Positions 15,032 to 23,413 of a stretch of 30,182 bases of DNA are shown here, one piece after another. The notes under the pieces are model-generated. The model was not told where the DNA came from. It saw only the letters and a list, made by a program, of their open reading frames with translations, and did not search any database. Numbering within the stretch: position 1 is the first letter of the stretch; every line of letters starts with the position of its first letter. Source of the DNA: Bacteroidales bacterium (GTDB lineage Bacteria; Bacteroidota; Bacteroidia; Bacteroidales; UBA932); contig JAEDLE010000023.1 in assembly GCA_016295455.1 (NCBI GenBank), forward strand, positions 1 through 30,182, written 5' to 3'. Position numbers and translations under genes: made by a program.

Positions 15032-15868
15032 ATGGTAACACGACCGGACGTAAAGCTGAATCTCGGACTGAACGTGCTGAGGAAGAGGGAGGACGGATAT
15101 CACGATCTGGAGACCCTCTTCATCCCCTATGACGGGATTCATGACACCCTGGAAATCATTCCGGGGGACGGCATAAGCGAGACTTCCGCCAAACTGTTCG
15201 CGGGATATGACCACTCGGCCAGCATACGCCAGGCCATCACTGAGGACGGCAAGGTGATGGTGACCATAGCCAGGAAGGAGGGTGTGGACTGGGATCCGCT
15301 CAAGGACTTGACCGTCAAGGCTTACCAGCTGCTGGACAAGGAGTTCGGCCTCGGGCCGGTGAAGATTTTCCTGGAGAAGACCTCCCCTGTGGGAGCCGGT
15401 CTGGGCGGCGGTTCGGCCGATGCGGCATATGCCCTGAAGATGCTGGACGGACTCTTTTCCCTGAACCTGGACAGGGAGAGCCTTGCATCATACGCGGCCA
15501 GGCTCGGGAGTGACTGCGCCTTTTTCATCTATGACTGCCCGATGTTCGGGGAAGGCCGCGGGGAGATACTCTCGCCCTACCCGATTGAGCTGCCGTATCA
15601 CGTCGAGGTGGTGGTGCCGGAGGGCATCAGCGTCTCCACGGCGGAGGCATACGGAGGCATAGTCCCTTCGGTTCCTGAGCTGCGCCTGAGGGATGTGCTT
15701 GCCCTGCCTGTCGGGGAGTGGAAGGACAGGCTTGTGAATGATTTCGAGACTACGGTGTTCAGGAAGCACCCTGAACTTGCGGCAGTGAAGAAGTCCCTCT
15801 ATGAGAGCGGGGCGGTCTATGCCTCGATGTCAGGGAGCGGCTCCGCGCTGTTCGCTCTATACATATGA
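15032..15868 (+). CDS. ispE: 4-diphosphocytidyl-2-C-methyl-D-erythritol kinase (IspE)
   Basis: 278 residues, the usual length. It phosphorylates CDP-methylerythritol in the non-mevalonate isoprenoid pathway. GHMP-kinase features: an N-terminal VKLNLGLNVLRKREDGYHDLET, the ATP-binding loop PVGAGLGGGSADAA (119-132), catalytic Asp161 in GSDCAFF, and the C-terminal SMSGSGSALFALY glycine motif. ATG at 15032 is chosen because the frame upstream only reads through sufD. It overlaps tsaE by four bases (ATGA). The pathway needs Fe-S enzymes (IspG, IspH), so linkage with suf genes is at least compatible. Confidence 0.95.
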   Translation: MVTRPDVKLNLGLNVLRKREDGYHDLETLFIPYDGIHDTLEIIPGDGISETSAKLFAGYDHSASIRQAITEDGKVMVTIARKEGVDWDPLKDLTVKAYQLLDKEFGLGPVKIFLEKTSPVGAGLGGGSADAAYALKMLDGLFSLNLDRESLASYAARLGSDCAFFIYDCPMFGEGRGEILSPYPIELPYHVEVVVPEGISVSTAEAYGGIVPSVPELRLRDVLALPVGEWKDRLVNDFETTVFRKHPELAAVKKSLYESGAVYASMSGSGSALFALYI

Positions 15869-16296
15869 AGATGAGACACGAGATAGTCATAAAGGACCTG
15901 AACGACCTTGACAGGGCGGCAGGCGAATTCCTCCGCGAAATCGGAGACCACAGGCTGATCGCCTTCTTCGCGCCTATGGCGACGGGAAAGACCACTTTCA
16001 CCACTGCCATATGCCGGCAGCTCGGAGTGGAGGAAGACGCGGTCAGCTCGCCTACCTTCGCCATAGTCAACGAGTACCGCACCCGCAGAGGCGAAGCGGT
16101 CTATCATTTTGATTTCTACAGGATCGAGCGACTCGAGGAAGTCTTTGACATTGGCTTTCAGGACTATGTCGACAGCGGCTGCCTCTGCCTGATGGAGTGG
16201 CCGGAGAACATTGAGGAAGTGCTGCCCGAGGAGACCCTCCGCGTCAGCATATGCACGAATCCCGACAATTCCCGCACGCTTTCCTGGGAGGACTGA
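15865..16296 (+). CDS. tsaE: tRNA threonylcarbamoyladenosine synthesis ATPase TsaE
   Basis: 143 residues, typical. TsaE is the small ATPase that, with TsaD and TsaB, makes t6A37 in ANN-decoding tRNAs. Motifs: the P-loop APMATGKT (36-43), SSPTF (61-65), HFDFYRI (81-87) and LMEWPENI (109-116). The first residue of the Walker A motif is Ala, not Gly. The neighbouring Lys-Thr is intact, so ATP binding is probably kept. Overlaps ispE by 4 bases; comM ends three bases away on the opposite strand. Confidence 0.93.
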   Translation: MKMRHEIVIKDLNDLDRAAGEFLREIGDHRLIAFFAPMATGKTTFTTAICRQLGVEEDAVSSPTFAIVNEYRTRRGEAVYHFDFYRIERLEEVFDIGFQDYVDSGCLCLMEWPENIEEVLPEETLRVSICTNPDNSRTLSWED

Positions 16297-16299
16297 GCC

Positions 16300-17844
16300 T
16301 CAGATGATTTTGTCCAGAAAGCGGTAGCCGGCGGCTTCGGATATGTGCGCGACGCTTATCTCCGGCGCTCCTTCGAGATCGGCTATGGTGCGCGCCATCT
16401 TGATTATGCGCGTGTAGGCGCGCGCGGAGAATCCCGACCTTTTCATCAGTTTTTCAAGCAGGGCCTCGCAGTTCCTGTCGAGGAGGCAGTAGCGCCTGAG
16501 CTGGCTGTTGTTCATCTCCGCGTTCACGCTGATGTCCTCATCCCTGAAACGCTCTGCCTGAATATCCCTGGCCTGCAGCACCCTGGCCGCCACTTCAGCG
16601 CTGCTTTCCTCCTTCTCGTGCCGGACCAGCAGTTCGGGGCTCACGCTGTGGAGCCAGAGCTGCACATCGATCCTGTCCAGCACCGGTCCCGAGAGTTTCC
16701 CGAAATACCCGTGTCTTGCCCCGGGCGAGCAGTTGCATCTGTCCCCTTCGCCGTAATAGCCGCAGGGACAGGGGTTTGCTGCTGCCACCAGCATGAATGA
16801 CGCCGGATAGACCACCTTCGACCTCAGACGGGATATGCTGACCGTCCTGTCCTCCAGAGGCCCCCTGAGGGCTTCGGAAAGGGCTTTGGGCATCTGCATG
16901 TACTCGTCGAGGAAGAGCACGCCCGACTGGGCGAGGGACACCTCCCCGGGCATGACGTTGTCCCCGCTCCCGCCTCCCAGCATGGCCGCCATCGAGGAAC
17001 TGTAGTGCGGGCTGCGGAAGGGCCGGGTCCGCATCAGGCCTTTTCTCATCACCCCCTTTCCGGCCACGGAGTAAATCTTGCTGACCACCAGCGCCTCCTT
17101 CCTGTCCATGGGCGGTAGTATGCCGGCGAGGGCCCTTGCCAGCGAGCTCTTCCCGCTGCCGGGAGCTCCGACCATGATTACATTGTGGGAGCCTGCGGCG
17201 GCGACTTCCAGACCGCGTTTGGCCGTTCCCTGTCCGACTATGTCCGCAAAGTCCATCACCTGTCCACGGGGTAGCGCCTCTTCGGCTCCGCCCGGACAGG
17301 ACCTGCAGTTTCCTGCCAGCAGGTCGGTGGCAAGTTCCCCGCCCCTGAGCACCCTCAGGGCCTCCTGGAGGCTGCGGACGGCATAGACTTCGACCGTCGG
17401 GACCTCGGCGGCCTCCAGCGCCGAACCGTAGGGAAGTATGCAGCCCCTGAGCCCGAGCGAGGCGGCGAGTTCGGCCAGAGGCAGGGCTCCGGGGATGTCC
17501 CTGACGCTCCCGTCCAGGCCCAGCTCACCCATGACCAGATAGTCTCCCAGCAGTGGCAGCTCCTCCTGGGCGGAAGCGGCTATTATGCCCAGGGCTATGG
17601 GCAGGTCGTAGCCTCCGCCTTTCTTGTGCATGTCCGCAGGTGCCAGGTTTATGACGATTTTCCTGCCCGGCACGTGGTAGCCCGCCGCCTGCAGAGCCGT
17701 GATGGTCCTGAGCAGGCTTTCCCTGACCGAGGCGTCCGCCAGACCGACCAGATGGATGCCTATGCCTTTGTTGATGTCCACCTCCACGGTGACTGGCGTC
17801 GCCCCTATCCCGACGCACTTGGCTGCGATGATGTTGATAAGCAT
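16300..17844 (-). CDS. comM: ComM/YifB-family Mg-chelatase-like AAA+ ATPase
   Basis: 514 residues, matching the family length of about 500-515. ComM is a hexameric helicase that promotes branch migration during recombination of incoming DNA in naturally competent bacteria; in others its role is less clear. N-terminal ChlI/Lon-like domain with GIGIHLVGLADASVRES and INLAPADMHKKGGGYDLP. Walker A GAPGSGKS (226-233), Walker B GVLFLDEY (308-315), zinc-finger-like NPCPCG (357-362) and GDRCNC (367-372), then the C-terminal FSARAYTRIIKMARTIADLEG helix. The ATG at 17844 is the family start; the frame remains open to 18039, but the extra 65 residues are unlike the family. Convergent with tsaE. No clear promoter seen. 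Confidence 0.95.
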   Translation of the reverse strand: MLINIIAAKCVGIGATPVTVEVDINKGIGIHLVGLADASVRESLLRTITALQAAGYHVPGRKIVINLAPADMHKKGGGYDLPIALGIIAASAQEELPLLGDYLVMGELGLDGSVRDIPGALPLAELAASLGLRGCILPYGSALEAAEVPTVEVYAVRSLQEALRVLRGGELATDLLAGNCRSCPGGAEEALPRGQVMDFADIVGQGTAKRGLEVAAAGSHNVIMVGAPGSGKSSLARALAGILPPMDRKEALVVSKIYSVAGKGVMRKGLMRTRPFRSPHYSSSMAAMLGGGSGDNVMPGEVSLAQSGVLFLDEYMQMPKALSEALRGPLEDRTVSISRLRSKVVYPASFMLVAAANPCPCGYYGEGDRCNCSPGARHGYFGKLSGPVLDRIDVQLWLHSVSPELLVRHEKEESSAEVAARVLQARDIQAERFRDEDISVNAEMNNSQLRRYCLLDRNCEALLEKLMKRSGFSARAYTRIIKMARTIADLEGAPEISVAHISEAAGYRFLDKII

Positions 17845-18213
17845 ATGATGAGAATAATTGTTCTTTCGGCATATGGCCCTCCGCCGCGGGACGGATTCCA
17901 CGCAATCCCGGGGACTGTCGCCTCCGGAAGGCGGTTCCCTCAGCAGGGGAATGCGGTTTCTCCCCCGGAACAGAAGCGGGGAGGCAGCCGCAAAACGGGC
18001 TTCTGCAAGCCAATTTACGGGGGAAGGGCTGAAAAGCAAAAGATTTCACCACACTTACAGATTGTTCACGTAAAAAGCCGGAATCTTTACTTTCTTAAGG
18101 ATTTCTTTACCTTCCTGCATATTTGTTTAGTTTGGAACCGCTATTCCTTTCAATATGCCATCCTGTTGTCATATAACGCTTTACAAGATTTCGAGAATTT
18201 GTTTACTTTTATT
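17845..18213. other. Gene-free stretch between comM and the ilv promoter
   Basis: 369 bases. The first part (to about 18010) is GC-rich, probably the 5' flank of comM. The rest is AT-rich with no convincing ORF. I find no consensus promoter for comM, no repeat and no RNA gene. Confidence 0.5.
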
Positions 18214-18244
18214 TTTGCTTTTATGATTTCATTTTCTAATTTTG
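18214..18244 (+). promoter_or_regulatory. Promoter of the ilv-leu operon
   Basis: TTTG (18214-18217), 19-base spacer, TAATTTTG (18237-18244): both elements match the Bacteroidota consensus at ideal spacing. The transcript would start near 18250, about 23 nt before the leader peptide ATG. Confidence 0.8.
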
Positions 18245-18272
18245 TCGGGCCGAAACGGAAAGATTATAATTT

Positions 18273-18353
18273 ATGTCCAACTCCAGCTTCATCGTCATTA
18301 TCGTCGTCGTGGTCCTTAGCCTAACGGTTATAGGATTGAGAAAGTGCGTATAA
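18273..18353 (+). CDS. ilvL: ilv-leu leader peptide (26 aa, rich in Ile/Val/Leu)
   Basis: 26 codons, ATG at 18273, TAA at 18351. Composition: 4 Ile, 7 Val and 3 Leu, with an unbroken block of nine such codons (7-15, except Phe just before), IVIIVVVVL, and more at L17, V19, I20, L22 and V26. The peptide sits between a strong promoter and a strong terminator, directly ahead of ilvD. This is the layout of amino-acid attenuation: ribosomes slow at Ile/Val/Leu codons when charged tRNA is scarce. The hydrophobic block could also be read as a membrane segment, but context favours a control peptide. The symbol is assigned by analogy with enteric ilv leaders. Confidence 0.8.
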   Translation: MSNSSFIVIIVVVVLSLTVIGLRKCV

Positions 18354-18390
18354 GACTGGACGGACAGTGGATATATGAAGCCTTTCTCAA
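18336..18390 (+). promoter_or_regulatory. Antiterminator of the ilv-leu attenuator
   Basis: TTGAGAAAG (18336-18344) pairs perfectly over 9 bp with CTTTCTCAA (18382-18390), with two more pairs (18346-18347 with 18380-18381) after a bulge. This pairing uses most of the 5' arm of the terminator, so the two structures exclude each other. The 5' half lies on leader codons 22-24. A ribosome that reaches the stop codon would cover it and allow termination; one stalled at codons 7-15 leaves it free and allows read-through. Confidence 0.75.
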
Positions 18391-18412
18391 AAACAGAAAG
18401 GCTTCTTTTTTT
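18377..18412 (+). terminator. Attenuator terminator ahead of ilvD
   Basis: GAAGCCTTTCT (18377-18387) and AGAAAGGCTTC (18395-18405) form a perfect 11-bp stem with a 7-base loop, followed by seven T's (18406-18412). It lies 58 bases before the ilvD start. Confidence 0.92.
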
Positions 18413-18470
18413 GACCTTTCCGCAAGTCACGGCAGACAACAGGACACAAAACAGCTTCTCAAATATGGAC

Positions 18471-20306
18471 ATGAAGTATCAATTACGCAGTTCCGCAACG
18501 ATGGACGGCAGAAGGATGGCCGGAGCAAGAGCTCTCTGGCAGGCTGCCGGAATGAAGAGGGAGCATATGGGCAGACCGGTTATCGCGGTCGTGAACTCCT
18601 TCACCCAGTTCGTGCCGGGACACACACATCTCCACGAGATCGGCCAGATAGTCAAGGCTGAAATCGAGAAGGCCGGATGTTATGCGGCCGAATTCAACAC
18701 CATCGCGGTCGATGACGGCATTGCGATGGGCCACGACGGAATGCTCTACTCCCTTCCCTCAAGGGACATAATCGCCGACAGCGTGGAGTATATGGTGAAT
18801 GCGCACAAGGCGGATGCGATGATTTGCATCAGCAACTGCGACAAGATCACCCCGGGTATGCTTATGGCGGCAATGAGGCTGAACATCCCCGCAGTCTTTG
18901 TCTCCGGCGGCCCTATGGAGGCCGGCAGGATGGGAGAGGCGAGACTGGACCTGATCGACGCGATGGTCAAGTCCGCCGACAGGACTCTGGACGACAATGC
19001 GGTGGCAGACATCGAGGCCTGCGCCTGTCCGGGTTGCGGCTGCTGCTCCGGAATGTTCACAGCCAACTCGATGAACTGCCTGACCGAGGCCATAGGTCTC
19101 TCGCTTCCGGGCAACGGTACCGTTGTGGCCACCCACGTGAACAGGGAAAAGTTGTTCAGGAAAGCGGCGGCACTGATAGTGGAGAATGCCTGGAAGTATT
19201 ACCGCGACGGTGACGAAAGCGTTCTTCCGAGGTCTATAGCCACCAGGGAGGCTTTCCTCAATGCGATGGCCCTGGACATAGCGATGGGAGGTTCCACCAA
19301 CACGGTACTCCACCTGCTTGCTGTTGCAGATGAGGCCGGAGTGGATTTCACTATGGATGACATAGACCGCCTCTCCAGAAAGGTCCCTTGCCTCTGCAAG
19401 GTGGCCCCTAACACCCAGAAGTATCACGTCGAGGATGTGAACAGGGCCGGAGGCGTGGTGGCCATAATGAACGAACTGGCAAAGGGAGGTCTCGTGGACT
19501 GTTCAGTGAAGAGAGTTGACGGAATGACCCTCGCCCAGGAAATCGAAAGCTGGTGCATCGACAGCCCGAAGGTGTCCGGGGAGGCCCTAGGCATCTACCG
19601 CAGCGCCGCATCAGGCAGGTTCAGCACCAGGATGGCGTCCCAGGACTCCAGCTGGGAGAGCCTTGACACCGACCGCAGTGCAGGCTGCATACGCGACCTC
19701 GCACATGCATATTCGAAGGACGGAGGTCTGGCCGTGCTCAAGGGCAACATCGCCCGCAACGGCTGTGTGATCAAGACGGCCGGTGTGGATGAGTCGATCT
19801 GGAAGTTTGCGGGTCCGGCGAAGGTCTTCGATTCCCAGGAGGCGGCGTGCGAAGGCATACTCGGAGGAAAGGTCAGGAGCGGCGACGTGGTGGTCATCAC
19901 CTATGAAGGACCGAAGGGCGGTCCCGGCATGCAGGAGATGCTCTACCCTACCTCATACATCAAGTCCATGCATCTGGGCAAGGAGTGCGCGCTCATCACC
20001 GACGGCCGTTTCAGCGGCGGCACCTCCGGGCTCAGCATAGGCCACATCTCGCCTGAGGCGGCTGCCGGCGGAGAAATCGGCCTGGTACGCGACGGGGACA
20101 TCATCAGCATAGACATACCTGCACGCAGCATCGACGTCAGGCTCCCGGACGGGGAACTCGAGGAGAGGAGACGCGGGGAACTCGCGCGCGGCAAGGCGGC
20201 GTTCACCCCTCCGCACAGGAAGAGGGAGGTCTCCAAGAGTCTCAAGGCATATGCCTCCATGGTAAGCTCGGCGGACCGCGGGGCAGTACGAATCATCGAA
20301 GATTAA
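18471..20306 (+). CDS. ilvD: Dihydroxy-acid dehydratase (IlvD)
   Basis: 611 residues, close to E. coli IlvD (616). It dehydrates dihydroxy acids to the 2-keto acids of valine and isoleucine, using an Fe-S cluster. Conserved elements: RRMAGARALWQAAGM (14-28), NSFTQFVPGHTHLHEIG, DDGIAMGHDGMLYSLPSR, SNCDKITPGM with Cys123, ACPGCGCCSGMFTANSMNC with cluster Cys192, and near the end ITDGRFSGGTSGLSIGHISPEA. The ATG at 18471 fits the family start; an ATG at 18465 is also possible. The frame is open further upstream but passes through the terminator. It is the first structural gene of the attenuated operon, three bases before ilvB. Confidence 0.97.
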   Translation: MKYQLRSSATMDGRRMAGARALWQAAGMKREHMGRPVIAVVNSFTQFVPGHTHLHEIGQIVKAEIEKAGCYAAEFNTIAVDDGIAMGHDGMLYSLPSRDIIADSVEYMVNAHKADAMICISNCDKITPGMLMAAMRLNIPAVFVSGGPMEAGRMGEARLDLIDAMVKSADRTLDDNAVADIEACACPGCGCCSGMFTANSMNCLTEAIGLSLPGNGTVVATHVNREKLFRKAAALIVENAWKYYRDGDESVLPRSIATREAFLNAMALDIAMGGSTNTVLHLLAVADEAGVDFTMDDIDRLSRKVPCLCKVAPNTQKYHVEDVNRAGGVVAIMNELAKGGLVDCSVKRVDGMTLAQEIESWCIDSPKVSGEALGIYRSAASGRFSTRMASQDSSWESLDTDRSAGCIRDLAHAYSKDGGLAVLKGNIARNGCVIKTAGVDESIWKFAGPAKVFDSQEAACEGILGGKVRSGDVVVITYEGPKGGPGMQEMLYPTSYIKSMHLGKECALITDGRFSGGTSGLSIGHISPEAAAGGEIGLVRDGDIISIDIPARSIDVRLPDGELEERRRGELARGKAAFTPPHRKREVSKSLKAYASMVSSADRGAVRIIED

Positions 20307-20309
20307 TTT

Positions 20310-22031
20310 ATGGAAAGCAAAATGATAAAGGGAGCGGACATATTGCTCCAGGCCCTCATCGACGAGGGTGTCGACACCATCTTCGGATATCCCGGAGGAC
20401 AGATTATGCCGGTCTATGACAGGCTCTATGACTATGGCGACAGGCTCAGGCACATACTCGTAAGACATGAGCAGGGCGCCATCCACGCGGCCCAGGGATA
20501 TGCCAGGTCGAAGGGCGTTCCGGGAGTGATCACCGTCACCTCGGGCCCGGGTGCCACCAATGTGGTCACCGGAATCGCGGACGCCATGATTGACTCCACC
20601 CCGGTGGTGGTGATTGCGGGACAGGTGGGAACCCATCTGCTTGGCACGGACGCGTTCCAGGAGTGCGACGTCATCGGCCTGACCGGACCTATCTCCAAGT
20701 GGAACTATCAGATACGCAGGCCTGAGGACATAGCCTGGGCCGTTGCCAGGGCTTTCTACATCGCTAGGAGCGGACGTCCCGGTCCGGTGGTGCTCGACCT
20801 TACAAGGGACGCCCAGGTCGGAATGGCAGAGTACAGACACGAGGAGTGCAGGTTCATCAGAAGCTACAACCCGTATCCGGAAGTGCCGCAGGAGAGCATC
20901 GAAGAGGCCGCAAGGATGATAGACCAGGCCACGAAGCCTCTGCTTGTCTTCGGACAGGGCATAACCCTGGGCGGGGCGGAGAAGGAACTCGCCTCCTTCC
21001 TCAGGAAGAGCGGCATCCCGTCCGGATCCACCCTCCTCGGACTGAGCGCAGTGCCTACGGATTTCCCGAACCACCTCGGTATGGTGGGAATGCACGGCTG
21101 CATAGCCCCTAACATCATGACCCAGCACTGTGACCTGCTCATCGCCGTAGGAATGAGGTTCGACGACAGGGTCACCGGCAACACGGCGAACTACGCCAAG
21201 CAGGCGAAAATCATACACATAGACATAGACAACGCCGAAATCGGAAAGAACGTGCACTGCACTCTCGGCATCAACGGAGACGCCAAGGAAGTGCTTCCGC
21301 GCATAGAAGCCCTGATATCCGCAAAGGACCACAGCGACTGGCTCTCATATGCCGACAGGTGTATCGCTGTCGAGCGGGAAAAAGTGACCGACCCCGAACT
21401 CCGTCCGGGCGAAGGCTATATGAATATGGGTGAGGTCGTGGAAATGGTCTCAGAGGTATCCGGAGGCAATGCGGTGATAGTCACGGACGTAGGTCAGAAC
21501 CAGATGATCGGGGCAAGGTATTCGCGCTTCAGGAACGGACGCAGCCTCATCACTTCGGGAGGTCTGGGAACCATGGGTTTCGGACTCCCTGCCGCGATAG
21601 GCGCGAAGATCGGAACCCCGGAGCGTACCGTATGCGCGTTCGTCGGAGACGGCGGCCTGCAGATGGTCATCCAGGAACTCGGAACCATAGTCCAGGAAGG
21701 CACGGGCGTGAAGATCGTCCTCCTGAACAACAACTGGCTCGGCAACGTGAGGATGTGGCAGGAACTCTTCTACGGCAAGCGCTATTCTTTCACCAGGATG
21801 CTCAACCCTGATTATGAATCCATTGCAAAGGCATATGGCATCAGGTACAGGGCCGTCAGGGACCGCGCGGAGCTCAGGGAGGCTGTCGAGGACATGCTTT
21901 CGGACGACAAGCCTTTCATCCTCAATGCCGAGGTCAAGGAGATGGGTATGGTCTTCCCTATGGTCCCTCCTGGAAAGAATATGGACGAAATTATGCTGAA
22001 CGATAAAGAATGGTTTGAATATGGAGACTAA
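20310..22031 (+). CDS. ilvB: Acetolactate synthase large (catalytic) subunit
   Basis: 573 residues, typical. A thiamine-diphosphate enzyme condensing pyruvate with pyruvate or 2-ketobutyrate: the first common step of valine, leucine and isoleucine synthesis. N-terminal TPP domain with IFGYPGGQIMPVYD and the catalytic Glu54 in VRHEQGAIHAAQGYAR; a central FAD-type domain; a C-terminal TPP site with GDGGLQMVIQEL and LLNNNWLGNVRMWQELFY. It starts three bases after ilvD and overlaps ilvN by 11 bases, which suits co-synthesis of the two subunits. Confidence 0.97.
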   Translation: MESKMIKGADILLQALIDEGVDTIFGYPGGQIMPVYDRLYDYGDRLRHILVRHEQGAIHAAQGYARSKGVPGVITVTSGPGATNVVTGIADAMIDSTPVVVIAGQVGTHLLGTDAFQECDVIGLTGPISKWNYQIRRPEDIAWAVARAFYIARSGRPGPVVLDLTRDAQVGMAEYRHEECRFIRSYNPYPEVPQESIEEAARMIDQATKPLLVFGQGITLGGAEKELASFLRKSGIPSGSTLLGLSAVPTDFPNHLGMVGMHGCIAPNIMTQHCDLLIAVGMRFDDRVTGNTANYAKQAKIIHIDIDNAEIGKNVHCTLGINGDAKEVLPRIEALISAKDHSDWLSYADRCIAVEREKVTDPELRPGEGYMNMGEVVEMVSEVSGGNAVIVTDVGQNQMIGARYSRFRNGRSLITSGGLGTMGFGLPAAIGAKIGTPERTVCAFVGDGGLQMVIQELGTIVQEGTGVKIVLLNNNWLGNVRMWQELFYGKRYSFTRMLNPDYESIAKAYGIRYRAVRDRAELREAVEDMLSDDKPFILNAEVKEMGMVFPMVPPGKNMDEIMLNDKEWFEYGD

Positions 22032-22329
22032 TCTCTACGAAATAAGCGTGTACTCGGAGAACCAGGTCGGCCTTCTGAGCACCATTGCAAACACCTTCAC
22101 CCGCCGCAGCCTGAACATCGATTCGCTGAAGGTGTATCCTTCGAAGATTGAAGGCATACACAAGTTCACGATCAAGACCAGGACCACACATACGGAAATA
22201 GAGCGCGTGGTGAAGCAGATCGAGAAGAAGGTGGATGTCATCAAGGCATTCTACTACATTGACGATGAGCGCAGCCTCAGGGAACTCGAGGCGGTAAGGG
22301 AACTCATCGCGGAAAGGACAGATAAATAA
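22021..22329 (+). CDS. ilvN: Acetolactate synthase small (regulatory) subunit, ACT-only form
   Basis: 102 residues from the ATG at 22021; a TTG at 22015 is in frame. A single ACT domain fills most of it (YEISVYSENQVGLLSTIANTFTRRS, then IEGIHKFTIKTR and VIKAFYYIDDE). ACT domains bind valine and confer feedback inhibition on the large subunit. Many bacterial small subunits, including those I know from Bacteroides (about 180 residues), have an extra C-terminal domain that is absent here. ilvC starts 28 bases later, leaving no room for it. Short forms such as E. coli IlvN and IlvM exist, so it may be functional. Confidence 0.92.
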   Translation: METNLYEISVYSENQVGLLSTIANTFTRRSLNIDSLKVYPSKIEGIHKFTIKTRTTHTEIERVVKQIEKKVDVIKAFYYIDDERSLRELEAVRELIAERTDK

Positions 22330-22357
22330 TGAACTAACAGATAAACAACACAAAGTT

Positions 22358-23407
22358 ATGGCAGTTATGAACTTTGGCGGAGTGAACGAGAATGTCGTCA
22401 CCCGCGATGAATTCACGCTTGAAAAAGCAAGGGAAGTACTCAAGGACGAGAAGATCGCCGTAATCGGTTACGGTGTACAGGGGCCAGGACAGGCCTGCAA
22501 CCTCAGGGACAACGGTTTCAACGTGATTGTAGGACAGCGTCAGGGCAAGACCTTCGAGAAGGCAAAGGCTGACGGCTGGGTGCCGGGCGAGACCCTCTTC
22601 TCAATCGACGAGGCTGCCGAGCAGGCAAGCATAGTGATGTGCCTCCTTTCCGACGCAGCAGTGATGTCGGTATGGCCTGAGCTCAAGAAGCATCTTACCC
22701 CCGGCAAGGCACTCTATTTCTCCCACGGCTTCGCCATAACCTGGTCTGACCGTACCGGATGTGTCCCTCCTTCAGACATCGACGTGATCATGGTAGCCCC
22801 TAAGGGTTCGGGCACCTCGCTCAGGACGATGTTCCTCGAGGGCAGAGGCCTCAACTCATCATACGCAGTCTATAACGACGCCACCGGCCGTGCACTCGAG
22901 CGCACTCTTGCACTCGGCATAGGCATAGGCTCGGGCTATATGTTCGAGACCACCTTCCAGCGTGAGGCTACCTCTGACCTCACAGGAGAGAGAGGATCCC
23001 TGATGGGTGCGATCCAGGGTCTGCTCCTGGCCCAGTACGAGGTGCTCCGCGAGAACGGACACTCCCCTTCCGAGGCATTCAACGAGACCGTCGAGGAACT
23101 TACCCAGTCCCTCATGCCGCTCTTCGCGGAGAAAGGTATGGACTGGATGTACGCGAACTGCTCCACCACCGCACAGAGGGGCGCGCTTGACTGGATGGGT
23201 CCTTTCCACGATGCCTGCAAGCCTGTAGTGGAGAAGCTCTACGCTTCAGTGAAGTCAGGAAACGAGGCCCAGATCTCCATCGATGCCAACTCAAAGCCTG
23301 ACTACCGCGAGAAGCTCGAGGCTGAGCTCAAGGCTCTCCGCGAGAGCGAGATGTGGCAGACAGCCGTAACCGTACGATCACTCCGCCCGGAAAACGACAA
23401 CAAGTAA
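22358..23407 (+). CDS. ilvC: Ketol-acid reductoisomerase (IlvC), class I
   Basis: 349 residues, the short (class I) form. It isomerises and reduces acetolactate or acetohydroxybutyrate using Mg and NAD(P)H. Rossmann motif GYGVQGPGQA (37-46), then VGQRQGKTFEKA at the cofactor-specificity loop, KGSGTSLRTMFLEGRG, EATSDLTGERGSLMGA with metal-binding acids, and STTAQRGALDWMGPF. Closely resembles the Bacteroides enzyme from memory. The start is chosen at ATG 22358 (MAVMNFGG). Confidence 0.97.
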   Translation: MAVMNFGGVNENVVTRDEFTLEKAREVLKDEKIAVIGYGVQGPGQACNLRDNGFNVIVGQRQGKTFEKAKADGWVPGETLFSIDEAAEQASIVMCLLSDAAVMSVWPELKKHLTPGKALYFSHGFAITWSDRTGCVPPSDIDVIMVAPKGSGTSLRTMFLEGRGLNSSYAVYNDATGRALERTLALGIGIGSGYMFETTFQREATSDLTGERGSLMGAIQGLLLAQYEVLRENGHSPSEAFNETVEELTQSLMPLFAEKGMDWMYANCSTTAQRGALDWMGPFHDACKPVVEKLYASVKSGNEAQISIDANSKPDYREKLEAELKALRESEMWQTAVTVRSLRPENDNK

Positions 23408-23413
23408 TTATTG

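Noticed and set aside
17845..18039. 65-residue N-terminal extension of ComM
   Set aside because: The protein from the ATG at 17844 already has the full family length, and the extension is low-complexity and unlike ComM.
18375..18470. N-terminal extension of IlvD by 32 residues
   Set aside because: It would start inside the attenuator terminator; the family start aligns with the ATG at 18471.
19953..21332. A 459-codon open frame on the minus strand opposite ilvD and ilvB
   Set aside because: It is fully antisense to two clear enzymes. Long antisense frames are expected in GC-rich genes, and its protein shows no domain.
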